Origin: Rhodospirillales bacterium
GTDB taxonomy: Bacteria; Pseudomonadota; Alphaproteobacteria; Kiloniellales; JACOMY01
Direction: 5' to 3'
NCBI GenBank assembly: GCA_014324045.1
Contig: JACOMY010000007.1
Location: 24,990-88,989, forward strand
Length of the DNA stretch: 64,000 nucleotides
The position numbers and the translations under genes are program-made. Below, piece after piece: positions 1 through 7,813 of the stretch. The notes below the pieces were generated by a model. The model searched no databases. It saw nothing but the letters and a program-made list of their open reading frames with translations, and was not told where the DNA came from. Each line of letters starts with the position of its first letter. Position 1 is the stretch's first letter.

Positions 1-2
1 TG

Positions 3-146
3 CTGCGCGAAGCCATGTGGTCCATGGTCTCCGAGCTGCACATGACCACGCCGGGCATCGACTACCCCGCCTATACCGCCGAAAACCTGGGCTATCTGGA
101 CCGGGCGCTCGACAGCTACCGCTCCCGCTACGGAAAGGCTTCTTAG
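3..146 (+). CDS. C-terminal end of a choline-kinase/aminoglycoside-phosphotransferase-like protein (truncated by window edge)
   Basis: Open frame from window start to TAG at 144-146: LREAMWSMVSELHMTTPGIDYPAYTAENLGYLDRALDSYRSRYGKAS; resembles tails of choline kinase family proteins. Confidence 0.45.
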   Translation: MREAMWSMVSELHMTTPGIDYPAYTAENLGYLDRALDSYRSRYGKAS

Positions 147-150
147 TCCT

Positions 151-2592
151 ATGTCTCTTCCCGATCGCGCAGAGATTGTCGTTATCGGCGGCGGCATCGT
201 CGGCTGCTCCACCGCCTACCACCTGGCCCGCGACCACAAGGCCGAGGTGCTGCTGCTGGAGCAGGGCAAGCTGACCTCCGGCTCCACCTGGCATGCTGCC
301 GGCCTGGTCGGCCAGCTACGCTCGTCGGCCTCGATTACCCAAGTGCTGAAGTACTCGGTCGATCTCTACAAGAATTTGGACCGGGAGACCGGCCTGGAGA
401 CCGGATGGAAGATGAGCGGCTGCCTGCGGCTGGCCTGCAACCGGGACCGCTGGATCGAGTATCGGCGCCTGGCCACCACCGCCGGCAGCTTCGGTATGGA
501 GATGCACCTGCTCTCCCCGTCCGAGGTCAAGGCCATGTGGCCACTTCTTAACTGCAAGGATCTGATCGGCGCCAGCTACCTGCCCACCGACGGCCAGGCC
601 AGTCCCAGCGACATCACCCAATCCCTGGCCAAGGGCGCGCGTATGCACGGCGTCGCCATTATGGAGGGCGTAGGCGTCACCGGCTTCCGCATGGCAGGCG
701 ACCGCATCACCCACGTCGAGACCGCGCAGGGCCTCGTCGCCTGCGAGAAGGTGGTGAACTGCGCCGGCCAGTGGGCGCGCCAGGTCGGCGCCCTGGCCGG
801 CATCGCCGTGCCGCTGCAGCCGGTCAAGCACCAATACGCCATTACCGAGCCGATCCCGGGCCTGGCCACCGACGTCGCCACCGTCCGCGACCCGGACCGC
901 TGCATCTATTTCAAGGAGGAGGTCGGCGGCCTCTCCTTCGGCGGCTACGAGCAGAATCCCATCGCCTGGACCAAGTACGACCTTCCCAACGACTTTCAGT
1001 TCCAGCTGTTCGACGACGACTGGGACCACTTCGCCCAGCACATCGAACAGGCCGTAGTCCGGGTACCGGCGCTGGAGACCGCCGGGATCAAGCAGATGAT
1101 CAACGGTCCGGAGAGCTTCACACCGGACGGCAACTTCATCCTGGGTCTGGCACCGGAATGCCGGAACCTCTTCGTCGGCGCCGGCTTCAACGCCTTCGGC
1201 ATCGCCTCGGGCGGTGGCGCCGGCTGGGTGCTGGCCGAGTGGGTGGTCTCAGGCGAGGCGCCGCTGGACCTCTGGACGGTCGACATCCGCCGCTTCTCCA
1301 GCCTGCACCGGGACCGCGACTGGGTCGCCGACCGTACCCTGGAGGCCTACGGCAAGCACTACACCGTCGGCTTTCCGCACGAAGAGTACAAAAGCGGCCG
1401 CCCGCGCATCGTCTCGCCGCTCTACCAGCGGCTGAAGGCGCACCGCGCCGTCTTCGGCTCCAAGCTGGGCTGGGAACGGCCCAACTGGTTCGCACCCGAA
1501 GGCATGGAAGCGGAAGACCGCTACTCCATGGGCCGGCAGAACTGGTTCGAGGCCGTGGGCGCGGAGCATCGCCATATCCGCGAGGCGGTCGGCATCTTCG
1601 ACCAGTCCTCCTTCGCCAAGTACGAGATGACCGGCAAGGACAGCTTGGCAGCCCTGGAGTATGTCTGCGCCAACCGCATCGGCAAGCCGCCGGGACGCCT
1701 GACTTACACCCAGCTGCTGAACCGCCGCGGCGGGATCGAGTGCGACCTGACCGTCGCGCGGCTGGCGGAGGATCGCTTCTACATCGTCACCGGCACAGGC
1801 TTCCGTACCCACGACGCCTGCTGGATCCGCGACCATCTCCCGGCCGGGCTGGAAGCCGAACTGTCCGACGTGACAGAGGCCTACGGCACCCTCTCGCTGA
1901 TGGGGCCGCTGTCGCGCGCGGTACTGGCGGCCGTTACCGACGCCCCGGTCGACAATGCCGCCTTCCCCTTCGGCCATGTCCGCCTTCTCACCATCGCCGG
2001 GGCCGAGGTGCGGGCCTTGCGGGTCACCTACTGCGGCGAACTGGGCTGGGAGCTGCACCTACCGCTGGCCGCCACTGGCGCAGTCTTCGACGCCTTGATG
2101 GCGGCGGGCCGGCCGCAAGGCATCCGCCCGGTCGGCTATCGCGCCCTGGAGTCGCTGCGCCTGGAGAAGGGCTACCGCGCCTGGAGCAGCGACATCACCC
2201 CCAACGATTCCCCCTTCGAGGCCGGTCTCGGCTGGGCAGTGAAGCTGCGCCACGGCATCGACTTCCTCGGCCGCGCAGCCGCCGAGGCAGCTGCCCAGCG
2301 CATCCCGAAGAAACTCCTGATCTGCTTCACCGTCGAGGACCCCGAGGTCGTGCTGCTGGGCAGCGAGACCATCCTGCGCGACGGAGACTTCGCCGGCTAT
2401 CTCTCCAGCGGCGGCTTCGGCTACACGCTAGGCAAGCCCATCGGCTATGGCTATCTGCGCAATCCCGAGGGCGTGACGGAGGACTTCGTGACGGCAGGCA
2501 GCTACGAACTGCTGGTGGCTAGCGAACGGGTGCCGGCGCAAGTCCACCTGCAACCGCTCTACGATCCGGCAGGGCATCGCCCGAAGGCCTGA
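151..2592 (+). CDS. FAD-dependent oxidoreductase with C-terminal aminomethyltransferase (GcvT) domain; dimethylglycine/sarcosine dehydrogenase-like
   Basis: N-terminal VVIGGGIVGCSTAYHLA dinucleotide-binding motif (DAO fold) and C-terminal GcvT-like region (YCGELGWELHLP, YRALESLRLEKGYRAW). Confidence 0.88.
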   Translation: MSLPDRAEIVVIGGGIVGCSTAYHLARDHKAEVLLLEQGKLTSGSTWHAAGLVGQLRSSASITQVLKYSVDLYKNLDRETGLETGWKMSGCLRLACNRDRWIEYRRLATTAGSFGMEMHLLSPSEVKAMWPLLNCKDLIGASYLPTDGQASPSDITQSLAKGARMHGVAIMEGVGVTGFRMAGDRITHVETAQGLVACEKVVNCAGQWARQVGALAGIAVPLQPVKHQYAITEPIPGLATDVATVRDPDRCIYFKEEVGGLSFGGYEQNPIAWTKYDLPNDFQFQLFDDDWDHFAQHIEQAVVRVPALETAGIKQMINGPESFTPDGNFILGLAPECRNLFVGAGFNAFGIASGGGAGWVLAEWVVSGEAPLDLWTVDIRRFSSLHRDRDWVADRTLEAYGKHYTVGFPHEEYKSGRPRIVSPLYQRLKAHRAVFGSKLGWERPNWFAPEGMEAEDRYSMGRQNWFEAVGAEHRHIREAVGIFDQSSFAKYEMTGKDSLAALEYVCANRIGKPPGRLTYTQLLNRRGGIECDLTVARLAEDRFYIVTGTGFRTHDACWIRDHLPAGLEAELSDVTEAYGTLSLMGPLSRAVLAAVTDAPVDNAAFPFGHVRLLTIAGAEVRALRVTYCGELGWELHLPLAATGAVFDALMAAGRPQGIRPVGYRALESLRLEKGYRAWSSDITPNDSPFEAGLGWAVKLRHGIDFLGRAAAEAAAQRIPKKLLICFTVEDPEVVLLGSETILRDGDFAGYLSSGGFGYTLGKPIGYGYLRNPEGVTEDFVTAGSYELLVASERVPAQVHLQPLYDPAGHRPKA

Positions 2593-2772
2593 CGGCCGAC
2601 TCTACGGCGATCCCAGTTTGCACCGTCTTCACATCGATGGCAGTCGTTGCGATTTGGACTTGATCGGGTCTCTCAAGCTGGGTGGGGGAGGCTATTGCGG
2701 AGGGGAAATCGAGTAAAAGCGGTGTTGCCCGCCTGCTCCATGCGGCTGAGCCCCACCAAGTCGGGACCCCCG

Positions 2773-2810
2773 AGTCGGGAAACGCGGTCCGGGAAACACG
2801 TTTCCCGACT
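2773..2810. repeat. Perfect 12-bp inverted repeat (AGTCGGGAAACG / CGTTTCCCGACT, 14-nt loop) in convergent intergenic space
   Basis: Arms 2773-2784 and 2799-2810 read directly. Confidence 0.8.
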
Positions 2811-2882
2811 GGACTGCAACAGGATTGGGCCTAACGCGGAGCCCACGTCCCCTCCCTATAGCACCGCAAAGCTTCCCCTCCG

Positions 2883-3050
2883 TTAGCCGTGACAAGCGCA
2901 GCCGGCGTGCTCACAGCCGGCACCCTTGGCGTGGCCTTCGGCACAGGCCTGGCTACAGTAGTTGCGGCCGCCCTTCTTGACCGCATCCTGAACGTTCACA
3001 ACGCACACACAGTCGGTACAGGCACATTTCTGCTGAGTCACAGTCACCAT
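2883..3050 (-). CDS. smtA: SmtA-type bacterial metallothionein (55 aa), below the ORF-track length cutoff
   Basis: Translation MVTVTQQKCACTDCVCVVNVQDAVKKGGRNYCSQACAEGHAKGAGCEHAGCACHG; CxCxxCxC, YCxxACAxGH and GCxHxGCxCHG match SmtA/BmtA. Confidence 0.93.
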   Translation of the reverse strand: MVTVTQQKCACTDCVCVVNVQDAVKKGGRNYCSQACAEGHAKGAGCEHAGCACHG

Positions 3051-3388
3051 TAGAGGTCTCCTTCCACGTTTTGGTCTGGACCGCCCTGCTCATGCGTGAA
3101 CAGATGGCCGACCATGATCTTTAGAACATCGCGTACGCAGGCATCGGCCATTGAGTAGAATACCTGTCGTCCCCGCCGCTCGGCCCGCAGCATGCGCGCC
3201 GCACGCAACAGCCGAAGATGGTGACTGACCAGCGAGGCGGACAGGCCCAACTCCTCGGCTATATCGCCGGCAGGGATCTCGCACTCCATGCAGGCCACCA
3301 CAATCGACAGACGGGTCGGGTCGGCCAGCAGGCCAAAGGTCTCGGCAAGCTGGGCTGTTTGGTCCGACTGCAATTCAATAGCCTGCAT
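3050..3388 (-). CDS. smtB: ArsR/SmtB-family metal-responsive repressor
   Basis: Winged-helix ArsR motif LADPTRLSIVVACMECEIPAGDIAEELGLSASLVSHHLRLLRAARMLRAERRGRQVFYSM; ATG at 3388 preferred over the ORF-track start at 3424 because the latter lies in the promoter palindrome. Confidence 0.85.
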   Translation of the reverse strand: MQAIELQSDQTAQLAETFGLLADPTRLSIVVACMECEIPAGDIAEELGLSASLVSHHLRLLRAARMLRAERRGRQVFYSMADACVRDVLKIMVGHLFTHEQGGPDQNVEGDL

Positions 3389-3409
3389 GGTTCTACATTT
3401 AAACAGTTT

Positions 3410-3425
3410 CTTGATTATTTTCAAG
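3410..3425. promoter_or_regulatory. Candidate ArsR/SmtB operator CTTGA-N6-TCAAG upstream of smtB
   Basis: Inverted repeat CTTGATTATTTTCAAG about 20 bp upstream of the smtB ATG. Confidence 0.45.
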
Positions 3426-4029
3426 CAGGCGGCGAAAAATTTGCAGGCAATGACACCGTCCTCGAGAGGCCCAGATCGCCTTGACCTGGATCATGTCCTT
3501 CCGCCCGCCGGCTTGTAACTGTCCCGGCGAGCAGTCCGACGAGGAACGCCCCGACAAGGAACGCGATATCCGATCTGCCGGCCAAGTACAGGGTGCCTCG
3601 CTACCAACCGTTGGTGGCCTGTCCGGAGATTGCGCTGCTGGCCAAGACTCTGTTGGGGCGGATGCGGGTTACGCATCTGCATTGAGGCACCGGCACCCCG
3701 GCCTCGCTGACGCTGGGCCTCATGGCGCGCGCCATGAGGGCCGTGCGGGATGCTCGGCCTGGGATTGGCTCAGCCGCGCTGCCGAGGACGGCAGCCGCAG
3801 GCGTAATTTCCAGGGCCACAGCACCGGCGCGGCCCAAAATTTACGGGGCTTGGGCACCGCCCCGATCGGCTGCGGTGCCGACAGCGCCGACAGCTATGTC
3901 CAGAATCTGGTAGAGATCGGGGCATGGCACCGTGCCGTGGAGTCCTGCTGCTCTGCGTCGTCGCCGCCGCCTTCGATGCCCATCGCCAGACCAGCACCCC
4001 CACCATTCGTAGAAGTCTGACCGCTTGCC

Positions 4030-4690
4030 TCAGGCCAGGGCCTTGAAGACCGCACGCACATCCTCGGCGTACTCCGGGAAGCAACTGGCGATATAACCGG
4101 AGAAGATCTCGATCGCCCGCGCCCGATCCATGCCGGCCGTCTCAGATACATCCTGAGCCACAGACCCTCCGACAAGGGGTCGGTTGCCACGGCGCCCCCC
4201 TCGGCCTCGGCATCGTCTCGGCCCAGATCTGCCAGAACCTCTTTACAGGCCGTCCGCATGGCTTCGTAGCGTGCCCTGTCGAAGTCGGCGGCATCTCGGC
4301 GAAGTGCAGCCGCGCCGTCGCCTCGCCCCAATAGGCATGCCAGAGGATAAGGCTGTCGGAATTGCAGACTTCTTCGAGGAATTCCGCACGGGCCATCGCC
4401 AGCAGGCGGTCGATGGGCCGAGGGCCGGCTGCCGCCAGTGCAGCCTTCCAACGCTCGTCGTAATGCTGGTAGAGAACCCGCAGCGCCTCGGCCAAGAGCT
4501 CTTGCTTGGTATTGAATTAGAAGACCGTCACGCCCTGGCTCAAGCCGGCCTCTTCGGCGACTGTGGCCAAGGTGGTTCCGGACAGACCGTTCTTTACGAC
4601 CGATCACATGGTCGCGTCGATGATCTGCCGCTGCCGCCGATCGGTGCATTGCGAATGACCCTTCCGCGCGGGTTCGGCTCTTGGTCTCCA
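4030..4690 (-). pseudogene. TetR-family (BetI-like) regulator, decayed
   Basis: Minus-strand pieces in different frames: RRQRQIIDATM*SVVKNGLSGTTLATVAEEAGLSQGVTVF*FNTKQELLAEALRVLYQHYDERWKAAL, then RYEAMRTACKEVLADLGRDD...SEGLWLRMYL, then ETAGMDRARAIEIFSGYIASCFPEYAEDVRAVFKALA*; two in-frame stops and two frameshifts. Confidence 0.82.
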
Positions 4691-4757
4691 TGGCGTTCCC
4701 CATCGAATCGTCTCTCCGGCAGCTTTGTCGCTTGGCGGTATCGCGCCTGGCAAGATT

Positions 4758-4775
4758 TTTGAACGATCGCTCAAA
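4758..4775. promoter_or_regulatory. Palindrome TTTGAACGATCGCTCAAA, candidate TetR/BetI-like operator
   Basis: Near-perfect palindrome between the decayed TetR gene and the solute-binding-protein gene. Confidence 0.55.
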
Positions 4776-4909
4776 TTACATTGCGTGCCCCATTTCCCCC
4801 GAATAGCTTGGTTGTCAGCGGCATCGGATTTTCTACCGGAGGAAGGGATGCCCTAGGGCTTTCACGAAACAACTGGCCCTGCCGCGGGCGGGCCGAGGAG
4901 ACCGTTGAC

Positions 4910-5971
4910 ATGCGTTCGAAATCCATCCTTTCCGCCCTTGCGGCAACCGTACTTTTGCCGGTTACGGTCGGCACGCCGGCAGCTGCCGATCTCTTGGTGT
5001 TCGACTGGGCCGGCTACGAAGACCCGGAGTTCTTTCCCGCCTACATCGAAAAATACGGCAAAGGCCCGACCTACACCTTCTTCGGCGACGAGGAAGAAGC
5101 CTTTCAGAAGCTACGTACCGGCTTCAAGGCCGACGTCGCCCATCCCTGCTCGCAGTCGGTGATCAAGTGGCGCGAGGCCGGCCTGATCGAACCGCTGGAT
5201 ACCTCCCGCATTCGCGGCTGGGACGGCATCATGGAAGGCTTTAAGAATATGGAAGGTTTCACCCACGACGGCAAACAATATGTCATGCCGATCGACTGGG
5301 GCGGAACCTTCCTCACCTATCGCACCGACATGGTGGACGACGCCGACATCAAGAGCCTGCAATCCTTTGCCGATCCCAAGTTCCAAGGCCGCATTTCGAT
5401 CCCCGACAACGTCGACGATGCCTACGCTCTGGCGATGCTGGCGACCGGCGTGACGGACTGGACCGAAGCAACCGAAGAGGACGTCGACCGCGCCTCCGAC
5501 TTCCTGCGCAAGGTGCATCCCAACGTCCGCGCCTACTGGCAGGATGGCGCGTCGCTGGCACAGCTAATGGTCAGCGGCGAGGTGATCATGGCCTGGGCCT
5601 GGAACGAGACCGCGACCACGATGCAGGCGGAGGGCCAGCCGGTGGCGCTGACCCGCGACACCGACGAGGGCTACACCACTTGGGTTTGCGGCTATGTGAA
5701 CCTGGCTAACGGCGAAGGCGACGAGGAGCAGCTCTACGACTTCCTCAGCGCCTGGAATGAGGACCGCGTGGCAAACTACTTGGTCAATGCTTGGGGCTAT
5801 GGCCACGCCAACGGCGAGGCCATGGACAAGATCGACGCCGAAACCCTGAAGGCGCTCAGCTTCGACAACCTGGATGCCTACACGGACAAGACTCTATGGC
5901 AGGCACCCATGCCGCCAGAACTGCGCCAGAAGATGATTTCCGACTTCTCGCGCATCAAGGCGGGGTTCTAA
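4910..5971 (+). CDS. ABC transporter periplasmic substrate-binding protein (spermidine/putrescine PotD-like, polyamine/betaine/choline type)
   Basis: Signal peptide MRSKSILSALAATVLLPVTVGTPAAA followed by DLLVFDWAGYEDPEFFPAYIEKYGK...PIDWGGTFLTYRTD. Confidence 0.85.
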   Translation: MRSKSILSALAATVLLPVTVGTPAAADLLVFDWAGYEDPEFFPAYIEKYGKGPTYTFFGDEEEAFQKLRTGFKADVAHPCSQSVIKWREAGLIEPLDTSRIRGWDGIMEGFKNMEGFTHDGKQYVMPIDWGGTFLTYRTDMVDDADIKSLQSFADPKFQGRISIPDNVDDAYALAMLATGVTDWTEATEEDVDRASDFLRKVHPNVRAYWQDGASLAQLMVSGEVIMAWAWNETATTMQAEGQPVALTRDTDEGYTTWVCGYVNLANGEGDEEQLYDFLSAWNEDRVANYLVNAWGYGHANGEAMDKIDAETLKALSFDNLDAYTDKTLWQAPMPPELRQKMISDFSRIKAGF

Positions 5972-6092
5972 ACTCGACCTCCGTTTGCCCGGTCCCGGGG
6001 AGAGTCTCCATTCGCATTCCCCTTTCGGCCGTCGTCATCTCGGCCATTGCGCGCATAGCGGGGGAACCCTAGGGGCTACGGGAGGACGGTAG

Positions 6093-6425
6093 CCCGACTC
6101 GTCTTCGATTGGTCGGTCCACGGCGATCCCAAGTTCTATCCCGACTACCTGAAGAGGTGCGGGATGCTGCCGGCTTTCGCCTTCTTCGGCGACGAGGAGG
6201 AGGCTTACCAGAAGATGCGGACCGGCTTATGCCGGACTTGGCGACCCCCTGTGCACACAGGCCATAGACACAGGGTACAGTCCGATCTGCCGGCCCCTTG
6301 GATACTGGGTTTATCGCCAACTGCGGTGGCATCGTAACGGAGTGCAAGACCCTGATAAGGCTTCAAGTGCGACGGTCAGCAATATCTCATGCCGATCCGA
6401 CTGGGGGCGCTGCACCGCCGTCAAC
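6093..6425 (+). pseudogene. Decayed fragment of a second PotD-like binding protein, tandem to 4910-5971
   Basis: RLVFDWSVHGDPKFYPDYLKRCGMLPAFAFFGDEEEAYQKMRTG, shifted frame MPDLATPC, later FKCDGQQYLMPI; collinear with LLVFDWAGYEDPEFFPAYIEKYGKGPTYTFFGDEEEAFQKLRTGF, KADVAHPC and FTHDGKQYVMPI of the intact gene. Confidence 0.82.
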
Positions 6426-6429
6426 ACCA

Positions 6430-7071
6430 TCAATGGCGCATGAAGGCGTTCAGGACGCGCATGTAGCGGCCGGTCAGGCGGATCGGCCCCCGGTGAGTGA
6501 CCAGCAGGCAGAGGCAGCCTGCCTCCGGGTCCGGCACGGGGCTGTGGTCCAGCTCGTCATCGGCCAGTTGTAAGTCGCCAAGTCCGTAGCAACCGGTGTC
6601 GTCGCTGTAGGAACCGCGCAAGACCAGGGTCATTTCCAGGCCGGGGTGCGTGTGTGCGGGTACCTTTGCGCCGCCACGCACCGAGAGGAGGCGGACGATA
6701 CCGCCACCGCCGATCGGCAGCACGCAATCGCGCAAGCCCGGCAGGAGGCGGCGCCAGCGCAGGTCTTCAAGCCGCGCGCCCACATAGCCGCGCAAGGGGC
6801 CTGGAAGCCTCGGATCGCCCTCGCTCACAGTAACCGTTTCCGGGGTATCCAGATCCAATTTCTGCATGACCGAGCCCCGCAGATCTTCCGCAACCTCACT
6901 TGGCGCCATTTCTTCTAAGAGGGCGCCGGCGATTGCTTCATAGTCGCCGATCTCCTTCCGGGCTTCGCCATTCAGGGCCGCATGGGACGCAATTACGAGG
7001 CTCGGTGCCGGGGGCAGCAGCCCTGCAGCATAGGCCAGGTAGAGATCGTCACGCTCGTTCAACACTGCCAA
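6430..7071 (-). CDS. chrR: ChrR-family anti-sigma factor (ZAS-like helical domain + cupin)
   Basis: YAAGLLPPAPSLVIASHAALN N-terminal domain; cupin motif VPAHTHPGLEMTLVLRGSYSDDTGCYGLGDLQLADDELDHSP; directly downstream of an ECF sigma gene. Confidence 0.82.
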   Translation of the reverse strand: MAVLNERDDLYLAYAAGLLPPAPSLVIASHAALNGEARKEIGDYEAIAGALLEEMAPSEVAEDLRGSVMQKLDLDTPETVTVSEGDPRLPGPLRGYVGARLEDLRWRRLLPGLRDCVLPIGGGGIVRLLSVRGGAKVPAHTHPGLEMTLVLRGSYSDDTGCYGLGDLQLADDELDHSPVPDPEAGCLCLLVTHRGPIRLTGRYMRVLNAFMRH

Positions 7072-7077
7072 GTTTTC

Positions 7078-7626
7078 CTACTCGTCAGGGTCTAGACTGC
7101 GGCGCAAGCGCTTCATCGCCAGGCGCAGGCGCGATTTAACGGTGCCCAAAGCCACCCCGGTTTGCTCGGCGATCTGCGTGTGCACCACGTCTCCGAAGTA
7201 GGCCATGCGCACCAGTTCGGCCTGCTCCACCGGCAGGGCGGCAATGGCATTCTGCAGTTGCGTGGCCTGCTCACGTCTGTCCACCAACTGTTCCGCGCTT
7301 ACCGTTTCTGGCTGCAGCAGCGGCTCGTTGGGGTCCAGTTCTGGCTTGTTCTCCCGCCGCAAGCGATCGATGCGCTTGTTGCGGGCAATGGTGAAGACCC
7401 AAGTCGCCAAGGTCGCTTGTGCAGAATCGAATCTCTCCGCTTTGCGCCAGAGCGTAAGCATGGTTTCTTGCACCAACTCTTCGGCGGTCGATGCATCGCA
7501 GCCTTGGCGCAAGAGAAAGGTCTTCAGGCGCGGAGCGTAGTGGTCGAACAACTGCGCGAAAGCCTGCTTGTCCCGGCTTTGGGCCACGGCCTCCATCAAG
7601 TCGTTCTGTGCAACGCCTTCTGCCAC
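7078..7626 (-). CDS. rpoE: ECF RNA polymerase sigma factor (RpoE/ECF11-like, paired with ChrR)
   Basis: FDHYAPRLKTFLLRQGCDASTAEELVQETMLTLWRKAERFD...ATWVFTIARNKRIDRLRR and region 4 TQIAEQTGVALGTVKSRLRLAMKRLRRSL; GTG start at 7626 is tentative (ORF open to 7788). Confidence 0.87.
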   Translation of the reverse strand: MAEGVAQNDLMEAVAQSRDKQAFAQLFDHYAPRLKTFLLRQGCDASTAEELVQETMLTLWRKAERFDSAQATLATWVFTIARNKRIDRLRRENKPELDPNEPLLQPETVSAEQLVDRREQATQLQNAIAALPVEQAELVRMAYFGDVVHTQIAEQTGVALGTVKSRLRLAMKRLRRSLDPDE

Positions 7627-7813
7627 GCTGGTAGTCCCTGTTCGACACGTTCGACGGCCCGCCCTGCGTCTTTCTATTGCGGGCGGTCGCGGCGTGGTGC
7701 GTCGAGTGTCCGTTGATTCCGCTCTTTCAAGCAAGGCTAACGAAAGCGTCATAACGAAGCCTACGCAAAGCCGGCGCAGAGGGATCACGGCGACGCCCCT
7801 TTTTTGGCCAGGA

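Noticed and set aside
771-2522. 583-aa alternate-frame + ORF over the DMGDH-like gene
   Set aside because: Arg/Pro/Gly-rich shadow ORF typical of GC-rich coding DNA; the 151-2592 frame has clear FAD and GcvT motifs
3481-4020. 179-aa + ORF between smtB and the TetR remnant
   Set aside because: No recognisable family and low-complexity composition; probably non-coding or degraded sequence
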